Shown here: positions 1 through 5,394 of the stretch, in pieces
Layout: each line of letters begins with the position of its first letter
Numbering within the stretch: position 1 is the stretch's first letter
Assembly (NCBI GenBank): GCA_944388615.1
Contig: CALXJL010000089.1
Span: 1 to 5,394, forward strand
Length of the DNA stretch: 5,394 nucleotides
Source of the DNA: an uncultured Clostridia bacterium
Lineage (GTDB): Bacteria; Bacillota; Clostridia; TANB77; CAG-508
Direction: 5' to 3'
The notes under the pieces: model-generated
The model's input: only the letters and a program-made list of their open reading frames with translations
The model's database searches: none
What the model was told of the DNA's origin: nothing
Program-made: the position numbers and the translations under genes

Positions 1-431
1 TCTACTGCTATAACAGTACAATTTTCAATATATTTAGCAAGTGATATTGCAATAGCCCCACTTCCTGTACACATATATAATATTTGTAACTTCTTTTGTT
101 TTATTTTCGATTCTTTTATAACTTCTTCTACTAAAATCTCAGTATCTGGTCTAGGTATTAAAACATTCTCATCAACATAAAAATTCATTCCCATAAAATC
201 TTGATTATTCGTAATATATTGTAAAGGTACTCCTTTTATTAGTTCATTTATATATTTTTCAAACTGCATCTTGCTTTCTTTTGAGACACTTTCAGAAAGT
301 CTTAAAATTATTTGATTACTGTCTAATCTTAATACAAATTTTAATAAGCAATTTATCTTAATGTCTATATCATCTATATTATTTTTTGATAATTCTTGTT
401 TTCCATATTTTTTTAATTCAAATATTGTCAT
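1..431 (-). CDS. prmC: Release factor glutamine methyltransferase PrmC (HemK), N-terminal part, runs off window
   Basis: PrmC transfers a methyl group from SAM to the glutamine of the GGQ motif in release factors RF1 and RF2, in the cytosol. The frame is open for 143 codons and leaves the window without a stop. Visible are an N-terminal helical domain (residues 1-80) of the kind that binds the release factor, the family signature VLIPRPDTE (90-98), and SAM motif I, CTGSGAIAIS (121-130). The NPPY catalytic motif would lie beyond the edge. The start is the ATG at 431-429, preceded by GGGAG with 5 bp spacing; an in-frame ATG at 443 lies upstream of that site and is less likely. It begins 13 bp after the whiA stop, so the two are probably co-transcribed. 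One oddity is that motif I reads ILYMCTGSG, with Tyr119 where family members normally have Asp. Identification is firm; activity cannot be judged from half the protein. Confidence 0.93.
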   Translation of the reverse strand, partial: MTIFELKKYGKQELSKNNIDDIDIKINCLLKFVLRLDSNQIILRLSESVSKESKMQFEKYINELIKGVPLQYITNNQDFMGMNFYVDENVLIPRPDTEILVEEVIKESKIKQKKLQILYMCTGSGAIAISLAKYIENCTVIAV

Positions 432-436
432 AAATT

Positions 437-441
437 CTCCC
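437..441 (-). promoter_or_regulatory. Ribosome binding site of prmC that decides the start
   Basis: GGGAG on the minus strand lies 5 bp before the ATG at 431-429. The other in-frame ATG (443-441) overlaps this site and has no Shine-Dalgarno sequence at a usable distance, so the downstream ATG is preferred. Confidence 0.7.
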
Positions 442-444
442 ATT

Positions 445-1296
445 TTAAATTTCACTTGCTATTTTTTCAATTTTTTTCAATCTATGATTAACTCCAGACT
501 TTCCTATTGGAATTTTTAGCATTTGCCCTAATTCAGCAAGTGATGCTTCTGGATGCTCTTGTCTTAATATTGCTACCTCTTTTAGATTTGTTGGTAAATC
601 TTTAAACTTATTATTTTTCTTTATTCTTTTAATAGCTTCAATTTGTACTATAGCTGCATTAATAGTTTTATTTAAATTTGCTGTTTCGCAGTTTACTTTT
701 CTATTAACATTATTACTCATATCTTTCATAACTCTTATTTCTTCAAATTTTATTACTGATTTACTTGCTCCCATAAAAGCTAACAATTTAGATATTTGAT
801 CTGCTTCTTTTAAGTATAATGAGTATTTATTCTCTCTTTCTAGCCTTTTAGGCTCAACTCCATTTTTTAATAAAATATTTTCTAAATATATTTGATATTC
901 TTTTTTATTAACAGTTAACTCAATATGATATTTACTATTAGGATTACTCATCCATCCGCTTCCCAAATACACGCCTCTTATAAGTGCCCTTTGAAACTCT
1001 GTATTTATTTGAGAAAAATCTATTTTGTCGTCTATTTCTATACTATTTGAATTTAATGTTATTGTATATTTATTACCATTAATGCAAATATCGTAATCTT
1101 CTATTTTTAGTTTATATAATAATTTTGAGAATCTATTTATATTATATTGACTCTCTGTGGAAAAAGTAATTTTTTTATCATTTATAGTTATATTTCCACT
1201 TATCATATATCCTAACAATTCAGCCTTTATCAATTCTTCTTTATTAAAACTTTTAAGTTCACTTAACTCTTTTTTTATATTACTTGCAAAAGACAT
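445..1296 (-). CDS. whiA: WhiA-family DNA-binding protein
   Basis: WhiA is a DNA-binding protein found across Gram-positive bacteria. It is a sporulation regulator in Streptomyces, and in Bacillus it is linked to cell division and chromosome segregation. The 283-residue protein is slightly shorter than the usual 300-315. It opens with MSFASNIKKEL, the conserved start of the family. A LAGLIDADG homing-endonuclease-like fold follows, with its centre at RALIRGVYLGSGWMS (103-117); members of this family lack nuclease activity. A conserved linker (NRKVNCETANLNKT, 198-211) leads into the C-terminal helix-turn-helix (about 235-278) with the hallmark IPIGKSGVNHRLKKIE. The start at 1296 has GAAGGG at 1305-1310, 8 bp upstream. 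The stop is TAA. In many Firmicutes whiA follows rapZ and yvcK, but here it lies between a metal exporter and prmC, 15 bp after the former and 13 bp before the latter. The family call is firm; its targets are unknown here. Confidence 0.95.
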   Translation of the reverse strand: MSFASNIKKELSELKSFNKEELIKAELLGYMISGNITINDKKITFSTESQYNINRFSKLLYKLKIEDYDICINGNKYTITLNSNSIEIDDKIDFSQINTEFQRALIRGVYLGSGWMSNPNSKYHIELTVNKKEYQIYLENILLKNGVEPKRLERENKYSLYLKEADQISKLLAFMGASKSVIKFEEIRVMKDMSNNVNRKVNCETANLNKTINAAIVQIEAIKRIKKNNKFKDLPTNLKEVAILRQEHPEASLAELGQMLKIPIGKSGVNHRLKKIEKIASEI

Positions 1297-1311
1297 AAAA
1301 ATATCCCTTCT

Positions 1312-2145
1312 TTAAATAATTATTCCTACAATAACTCCTATAAAATATAATAAACCTAATATTTTTATATTTTCTTTTAGATTTTTATTTACTCTAAATA
1401 ATACTATTAGGCCAACACCTGAACCTACTAATAATCCTGCTATTAGTGTAGACATACTTAACATTCCTGTTAAATATAAATTAGTTAATATTACAGAAGA
1501 TGCACAATTTGGAATTAATCCTATTAATCCAGCTATAATTGGACCTAAAAATCTATTATTTAAGATAATACTTGCAATATTATCTTCACCAATTAATCCT
1601 ATAATAATATTTGCTATTAATGTTATTATAACTATGTATATAAATATATTTAATGTATGATGAAGAGCTGATCTTAATATTCCTTTTTCACAATGGCAAT
1701 GATCTTTTTCACACAAATGTTCAATCTCATATTTTACTTCTTTATCTTTTTGAGTCCTACTTATTATAAAATCTATTACTATACCTGCTATAATAGCAAC
1801 TATAACTTTAATTAATAAAATTTTTAATATTATTTCAATGGGTACTGCCTCAGAAATTAATATTGGTAGCATTTCATCAGATGTAGACAAAAATATTGCA
1901 ATTAGTGTACCTAGTGTTATTATTCTACCTGCATATAAATTTGCTGCTGCTGCAGAAAATCCACATTGTGGAAATAGTCCTAAAAGACCTCCAATTATAG
2001 GACCAAATTTTCCCGATTTTTTCATTATATTTTTAGATTTTTCACTTGTTTTATGTTCAATATATTCCATTAATAGATATGTTATAAATAAAAATGGCAA
2101 TAATTTTAAGCTATCTATTAATGTCTCCTCTATAATTTCTAACAT
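1312..2145 (-). CDS. Predicted manganese/heavy-metal exporter, ArsP_2-like multi-pass membrane protein
   Basis: This 277-residue protein is almost entirely hydrophobic and belongs in the inner membrane. It resembles the family described as putative manganese transporter or 10-TM heavy-metal exporter (ArsP_2); I recognise it from overall sequence character, and the substrate is inferred only from that family label. It contains two related halves. Residues 48-95 read FGPIIGGLLGLFPQCG and onward, and residues 199-246 read LGPIIAGLIGLIPNCA and onward. Each has a cysteine after a Pro-Gln or Pro-Asn in the membrane, a pattern expected of an internally duplicated transporter. Between the halves is a charged loop with HLCEKDHCHCEKG (143-155), rich in His and Cys and a likely metal-binding site. 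The start at 2145 has AGGAG at 2152-2156 with 6 bp spacing. It follows trmL by 18 bp, so there is no room for its own promoter or a riboswitch. The stop is TAA. Confidence 0.8.
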   Translation of the reverse strand: MLEIIEETLIDSLKLLPFLFITYLLMEYIEHKTSEKSKNIMKKSGKFGPIIGGLLGLFPQCGFSAAAANLYAGRIITLGTLIAIFLSTSDEMLPILISEAVPIEIILKILLIKVIVAIIAGIVIDFIISRTQKDKEVKYEIEHLCEKDHCHCEKGILRSALHHTLNIFIYIVIITLIANIIIGLIGEDNIASIILNNRFLGPIIAGLIGLIPNCASSVILTNLYLTGMLSMSTLIAGLLVGSGVGLIVLFRVNKNLKENIKILGLLYFIGVIVGIII

Positions 2146-2163
2146 TTTATGCTCCTCTCTTTA

Positions 2164-2667
2164 CTATTTATCAAAATATTTACTTACACCTTCTAAATTT
2201 TCAAAATTATGTTGTCTTAATATTTCATAAGTTATTATAGCAACTGAATTTGACAAATTTAAGGATCTTAATGTTGCAAGCATTGGAATTCTTATTGTTT
2301 TAGTATCCAAATATTTTTCCAAAAGCCATTCAGGCAACCCCTTTGTTTCTTTTCCATATAATACAAATATTTCATCCATCTCAGAATAGTCTATATCTGT
2401 ATATTTTGTCTTTCCTTTTGTAGTTGCAAAAAACATATTATTTTTTTCAGGATCATATTTATTTAAAAATTTATCTAAACTATCATGCTCTTCAATATCT
2501 AATTTATCCCAATAATCAAGTCCTGCTCTTTTTAGATATTTATCATTTATTTGGAATCCTAATGGTCTTACTAAATGAAGTTTAGCACCAATTGCAGCAC
2601 AAGTTCTTGCAATATTTCCTGTATTCTGTGGTATTTCTGGCTCTACCATTACTATGTTTAGTTTCAT
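2164..2667 (-). CDS. trmL: tRNA (cytidine/uridine-34-2'-O)-methyltransferase TrmL, SPOUT family
   Basis: TrmL methylates the 2'-OH of the wobble nucleotide 34 in certain leucine tRNAs, using SAM, in the cytosol. The protein has 167 residues, close to the usual 150-165. The SPOUT-family features are in order: EPEIPQNTGNIARTC (9-23), with the Asn and Arg typical of SpoU-like enzymes; GFQINDKYLKRAGLDYW (37-53); the knot region LYGKETKGLP (103-112); and IRIPMLATLRSLNLSNSVAI (125-144), which forms the SAM-binding trefoil knot. The start at 2667 has AAGGAG at 2675-2680, 7 bp upstream. The frame ends at TAG (2166-2164), followed immediately by in-frame TAA (2163-2161), so termination is doubly secured. 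It lies 67 bp after the sortase and 18 bp before the metal exporter. It is probably transcribed from the sortase promoter, since I see no terminator with a U-tract on this strand. Confidence 0.95.
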   Translation of the reverse strand: MKLNIVMVEPEIPQNTGNIARTCAAIGAKLHLVRPLGFQINDKYLKRAGLDYWDKLDIEEHDSLDKFLNKYDPEKNNMFFATTKGKTKYTDIDYSEMDEIFVLYGKETKGLPEWLLEKYLDTKTIRIPMLATLRSLNLSNSVAIITYEILRQHNFENLEGVSKYFDK

Positions 2668-2708
2668 TTTTTTGCTCCTTTTTTTCTTTAAACTCTATAT
2701 AAGAAGTT

Positions 2709-2737
2709 TAGAGATTATTTATAAAAAATAATCTCTA
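2709..2737 (-). terminator. Perfect 12-bp hairpin starting at the sortase stop codon; terminator role doubtful
   Basis: The minus strand reads TAGAGATTATTT, a 5-base loop TTTAT, then AAATAATCTCTA, a perfect 12-bp inverted repeat. The first three bases of the stem are the sortase TAG stop codon, and an in-frame TAA occurs at the far end (2710-2708). No U-tract follows on the minus strand (the next bases are AACTTC), so it is not a classical intrinsic terminator for the sortase. On the plus strand it is followed by a T-rich run, so it could stop antisense transcription. It could also protect or define a processed 3' end between sortase and trmL. The structure is seen directly; the role is inferred. 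Confidence 0.45.
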
Positions 2738-3466
2738 TTTTTCTATTGCTTTTACTATTAATCTTTCTTGTCCATAATTGGTACATGTTATTAAAGTAAT
2801 TTCTTTTTTACCATTTGTTAATTGACTTGTACATGCTACATCATCTGGCTTAACTACATATCTATCATATACAATATATGTTAAAGTTCTTCCTGTAACA
2901 TCTGTTAAGTTTACCTCTGTACCATCTTTTATTTGTGACAGCTTTCCAAACATTTTTTTACTTTTATAGTTATGTCCTACAACACAATAATTACCTACTT
3001 CATTTGGTTCTGGTCCCCAAAATTTATTAAGTGATATTTTTAATAATTCATCTGTAGATTCTGTTAATACAGGATATTTTATATTTAAACTAGGTATTTC
3101 TAATATTGAATCTACTTGATAAGTTGTTCCTGTTTCTGAAGTATATGTAACTTTTGATTTATTTTTTTGTGTTTCTTCTATTAATTCATCTGTATTTACT
3201 CCAGAATCTTCTTCTTCTGTTCCATCATCTAAAGAAACTGTTATTACATCTTTTGCTATGGTAGTAGAATCTTCAAAATCCATTGCTTCTAAAATTTCCT
3301 GTGAAACTTCTTCACTTTTGTTTCTATCATATTCAGTATATATATAATAAGAAAAAAGTGCAATTACTAATATTATTGATATTATAAATTGTATTTTATA
3401 TCTTGTTTTCTTCTTATTAACTTCTGGTAATGTATATAATTTTTGAGTTACTAAGATCTGATTCAT
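2735..3466 (-). CDS. Membrane-anchored sortase (class not assigned)
   Basis: Sortases are cysteine transpeptidases outside the membrane that cut a sorting motif such as LPXTG and attach the protein to the cell wall or a pilus. The 243-residue protein has a basic cytoplasmic tail (1-23), one transmembrane segment (about 24-44, uncleaved type II anchor), an acidic linker rich in Asp and Glu (about 48-105), and the sortase domain (about 117-243). The catalytic residues are visible: His165 in VVGHNYKS, Cys228 in TLITC, and Arg235 in QERLIV. The loop between Cys and Arg is short, which fits class A- or D-like enzymes rather than class B, but I cannot assign the class. Two further cysteines (161, 212) are present. 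The start has a perfect AAGGAGG. The gene leads a transcript with its own promoter. No sortase substrate is visible nearby, so the partner is unknown. The stop is TAG, lying in a hairpin. Confidence 0.93.
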   Translation of the reverse strand: MNQILVTQKLYTLPEVNKKKTRYKIQFIISIILVIALFSYYIYTEYDRNKSEEVSQEILEAMDFEDSTTIAKDVITVSLDDGTEEEDSGVNTDELIEETQKNKSKVTYTSETGTTYQVDSILEIPSLNIKYPVLTESTDELLKISLNKFWGPEPNEVGNYCVVGHNYKSKKMFGKLSQIKDGTEVNLTDVTGRTLTYIVYDRYVVKPDDVACTSQLTNGKKEITLITCTNYGQERLIVKAIEK

Positions 3467-3470
3467 ACTA

Positions 3471-3477
3471 CCTCCTT
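3471..3477 (-). promoter_or_regulatory. Strong ribosome binding site of the sortase gene
   Basis: AAGGAGG, a full match to the 3' end of 16S rRNA, lies 4 bp before the ATG at 3466-3464. It is the strongest Shine-Dalgarno sequence in the window and fixes the sortase start. Confidence 0.8.
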
Positions 3478-3509
3478 ATGGTTAAATTTCTCATTTTTAT
3501 ACATCTTTT

Positions 3510-3538
3510 ATTATAGCACAAGATCTGCTTATACACAA
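3510..3538 (-). promoter_or_regulatory. Predicted vegetative (SigA-type) promoter for sortase-trmL-exporter-whiA-prmC
   Basis: On the minus strand, a perfect TATAAT (3515-3510) is preceded directly by TGC, giving an extended -10 element. A TTGTGT -35-like hexamer (3538-3533, three of six matches) lies 17 bp upstream. Transcription would begin near 3503, leaving a leader of about 36 bases before the sortase start, too short for a riboswitch. It sits just downstream of the rsmA terminator, where a new unit would be expected to begin. The -10 and spacing are seen; activity is inferred. Confidence 0.7.
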
Positions 3539-3549
3539 TACATAAATAT

Positions 3550-3582
3550 AAAAAAAAATCAAGGCTATTATCACCTTGATTT
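3550..3582 (-). terminator. Intrinsic terminator after rsmA
   Basis: The minus strand holds AAATCAAGG, a 9-base loop, then CCTTGATTT: a perfect 9-bp stem that runs directly into about nine T residues. It begins 9 bp after the rsmA stop, so it should end the aspS-rsmA transcript and insulate it from the sortase unit. Confidence 0.9.
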
Positions 3583-3591
3583 GAACATATT

Positions 3592-4446
3592 TTATATTGA
3601 AATTTTATTTGCTATATTTGCAAATTCCTGCATTCCTAAATTTTCTCCTCTAATATTTACATCAATTCCTAAATCAACTAATATTTCTCTTATTTTATCT
3701 TTATTCACAATTCCTGAATTTGATAATCCATTTATCAATGTTTTTCTTCTTTGCATAAAACCTGCCTTTATTATTTTAAAGAATAATTCTTCATCTTTTA
3801 GCTCTATTTCTGGTTTATCCCTTAAAGTTAGTTTAATTACTTCTGAATCTACTTCTGGTGCAGGAATAAAACTATCTTTTGATACTTCTATTATTTCTTC
3901 CTGAGTAGCATAATAATTTACACTATATGTTATTGCACCAGATTCTCTATCTCCTGGAATTGCTGTTAATCTTTTTGCAACTTCTTTTTGAACCATTACT
4001 GTTATACTTTCTATATTTAGCCTATCTTCTAATAGTTTCATTATAATTGGTGTTGTAATATAATATGGTAAATTAGCAACTATTTTTACTTTATCTATGT
4101 TATACTTTTCTTTTTGTTCTTTTATTAAATCATTTAAATTTACTTTTAAAACATCATTATTAATTACTTCAAAATTTTTATATAAATTAAATCTATCATT
4201 TAATATTTCTATCATTCTTGCATCTAATTCTATTGCTACAACTCTCTTAGCTTTTTCCAATAATAATTTAGTTAAAGTTCCAAGTCCAGGTCCAATTTCA
4301 ATAACTAAATCATATTTCCTTATTTCTGCCTAATCTACTGTAGCTTGAATTACATTATCATCTATTAAAAAATTTTGACCTAATTTTTTATTCGCTTTAA
4401 TTCCATATTTCTTTAATATATATTTGGTTTCTTCTAAAGCTCCCAT
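3592..4446 (-). pseudogene. rsmA: 16S rRNA adenine(1518/1519)-N6-dimethyltransferase RsmA (KsgA), interrupted by an in-frame TAG at codon 39
   Basis: RsmA dimethylates two adjacent adenines in helix 45 of 16S rRNA with SAM, late in small-subunit assembly. Read from ATG 4446 to TAA 3592, the frame has 285 codons, the normal family length. It shows GQNFLID (23-29), motif I EIGPGLGTLT (50-59), AIELD (71-75), NNDVLKVN (96-103), catalytic NLPYYITTPI (125-134) and FMQRRKTLINGL (230-241). Codon 39, in VIQATVD-TAG-AEIRKYD, is a stop, although the frame and homology continue without a shift on both sides. The position is variable in relatives (His in B. subtilis, from memory), so a single change from CAG or AAG would explain it. 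No ATG, GTG or TTG lies between the stop and motif I; restarting at TTG 4260 would remove the SAM site. It is therefore a fresh nonsense mutation, a sequence error, or a suppressed codon. The start follows aspS by 6 bp with a weak ribosome binding site, suggesting translational coupling. Confidence 0.85.
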
Positions 4447-4452
4447 AAATAT

Positions 4453-5394
4453 TTATTCTTTCCCTTCTTCTCTAATACAAATATGCACATCTTCTAATTG
4501 TTTTTCTGTTACTTTGCTTGGAGATTTCATTAATACATCTCTCGCTTTTTTATTTTTTGGGAATGCAATTACTTCTCTTATATTTTCTGAATTTGAAATT
4601 AGCATTACCATTCTATCTAGACCTGGTGCTGCACCTGCATGTGGTGGTGCACCATATTGAAAAGCTGTATATAATGCTCCAAATTTTTCTTTTACATCTT
4701 CCTCAGTATACCCAGCTATCTCAAATGCTTTTACCATTAATTCTGGATTATGATTTCTTACTGCTCCAGAAGCCATTTCATACCCATTACATACAACATC
4801 ATATTGATATGCTAAAATATCTAGTGGATTCTTATTTTCTAATGCTTCCATCCCACCTTGTGGCATAGAAAATGGATTATGATTAAAATCTATTGTTCCT
4901 TCATCAGATAATTCATACATTGGAAAATCTACAATTAAACAAAATTTAAAAATGTTTTTTTCTAATAGATCTAGTCTATTTCCTAATTCTATTCTTACTA
5001 ATCCAGCTATTTTTTGTGCAGTTTTAAATTCATCAGCTATAAAGAATATTGCTGAATTTTTTACTAATTCCAATTTTTCTTTCATTTCAGGAGTGATAAA
5101 TTTAGATATTCCTCCAACTAGATTATCTTCTTCGTCCACCTTAGCCCAAGCCAATCCTTTTGCTCCAGCTTCTTCTTTTGCAAATTTTTCCATATTGTCA
5201 AAAAATTTTCTTCCTTGTGTTCCTGCTCCTTTAACTAGAATTGCCTTGACTGTTTTTCCTTCAAATGCTTTAAATTCAGAATTTTTGAATATATCTGTTA
5301 CATCTTTTATTATTAATGGATTTCTTAAATCTGGTTTGTCTATTCCGTATTTTTCCATAGCTTCTTTATATGGAATTCTAACAAATGGACCATC
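4453..5394 (-). CDS. aspS: Aspartyl-tRNA synthetase, C-terminal part, 5' end outside the window
   Basis: AspRS is a class II synthetase that attaches aspartate to tRNA-Asp, and in non-discriminating forms also to tRNA-Asn. The visible 313 codons begin inside the gene: the frame is open to the window edge and the Met at 5358 is internal, in VRIPYKEAMEKYGIDKPDLR. This is about half of the normal 580-600 residues. Counting from that Met, the GAD insertion domain of bacterial AspRS covers about 25-130. The catalytic core then follows, with IVDFPMYE (142-149), FNHNPFSMP (158-166), AYQYDVVCNGYEMASG (183-198) and the class II motif 3 region FQYGAPPHAGAAPGLDR (233-249). The N-terminal anticodon-binding domain and motifs 1 and 2 lie outside, so discrimination between tRNA-Asp and tRNA-Asn cannot be judged. 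It ends in TAA 6 bp before rsmA, and the pair shares a terminator. Confidence 0.97.
   Translation of the reverse strand, partial: DGPFVRIPYKEAMEKYGIDKPDLRNPLIIKDVTDIFKNSEFKAFEGKTVKAILVKGAGTQGRKFFDNMEKFAKEEAGAKGLAWAKVDEEDNLVGGISKFITPEMKEKLELVKNSAIFFIADEFKTAQKIAGLVRIELGNRLDLLEKNIFKFCLIVDFPMYELSDEGTIDFNHNPFSMPQGGMEALENKNPLDILAYQYDVVCNGYEMASGAVRNHNPELMVKAFEIAGYTEEDVKEKFGALYTAFQYGAPPHAGAAPGLDRMVMLISNSENIREVIAFPKNKKARDVLMKSPSKVTEKQLEDVHICIREEGKE

Noticed and set aside
1838..2230. Plus-strand open frame of 130 codons
   Set aside because: It lies opposite the exporter and trmL, which have clear family motifs; it has no ribosome binding site or recognisable domain.
2668..2734. Possible separate promoter for trmL (TATATA with a TTATAA-like -35)
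   Set aside because: The match is weak and expected by chance in such AT-rich sequence; the sortase promoter explains transcription and no terminator intervenes.
3467..3591. Riboswitch or small RNA in the rsmA-sortase gap
   Set aside because: The 125 bp are taken up by the rsmA terminator, the promoter and a leader of about 36 bases; no room or pairing for a riboswitch.
3581..3904. Plus-strand open frame of 107 codons
   Set aside because: It is antisense to the conserved 3' part of rsmA and starts inside its terminator; low-complexity Ile/Ser/Phe composition is typical of a shadow frame.
3592..4260. Shorter rsmA translated from TTG at 4260 as a functional gene
   Set aside because: It would lack the GQNFLID region and SAM motif I, and no Shine-Dalgarno sequence stands at proper distance; the full frame from 4446 matches the family across its length.
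4097..4333. Plus-strand open frame of 78 codons
   Set aside because: Antisense to conserved rsmA coding sequence, with no start signals.
4424..4868. Two overlapping plus-strand open frames (4424-4660 and 4518-4868)
   Set aside because: Both lie opposite the conserved catalytic core of aspS and show no protein family character.

Overview
This window is a very AT-rich stretch (roughly a quarter G+C by eye). The low G+C, strong AAGGAGG-type ribosome binding sites, WhiA, a sortase and Clostridia-like protein sequences point to an uncultured or poorly characterised low-GC Firmicute, probably a clostridium. All six supported genes and the partial gene at each end account for almost every base, and all are read from the minus strand. 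Long plus-strand reading frames are shadows.

In transcription order (right to left) there are two units. The first is aspS (C-terminal part of aspartyl-tRNA synthetase, 5394-4453) followed 6 bp later by rsmA/ksgA (16S rRNA adenine dimethyltransferase, 4446-3592). It ends at a clear intrinsic terminator (3582-3550). The rsmA frame carries an in-frame TAG at codon 39 (4332-4330), directly before the SAM-binding motif, while the rest of the frame is intact.

The second unit starts at a good extended -10 promoter (about 3538-3510). It reads through a membrane-anchored sortase (3466-2735), trmL (tRNA 2'-O-methyltransferase, 2667-2164), a predicted manganese/heavy-metal exporter of the ArsP_2-like type (2145-1312), whiA (1296-445) and the N-terminal half of prmC (release factor glutamine methyltransferase, 431-1, running off the window). 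Gaps after the sortase are 67, 18, 15 and 13 bp, so these are probably co-transcribed. A perfect 12-bp hairpin that begins at the sortase stop codon sits in the only larger gap.

Functionally the window is mostly translation housekeeping (tRNA charging, rRNA methylation, tRNA wobble methylation, release factor methylation), with WhiA, a metal exporter and a sortase embedded. I see no mobile element, CRISPR array, tRNA, rRNA or riboswitch, and no convincing new system. The points worth a second look are the amber codon in rsmA, a Tyr in place of the usual Asp in PrmC motif I, the hairpin on the sortase stop codon, and the metal exporter within a housekeeping operon.
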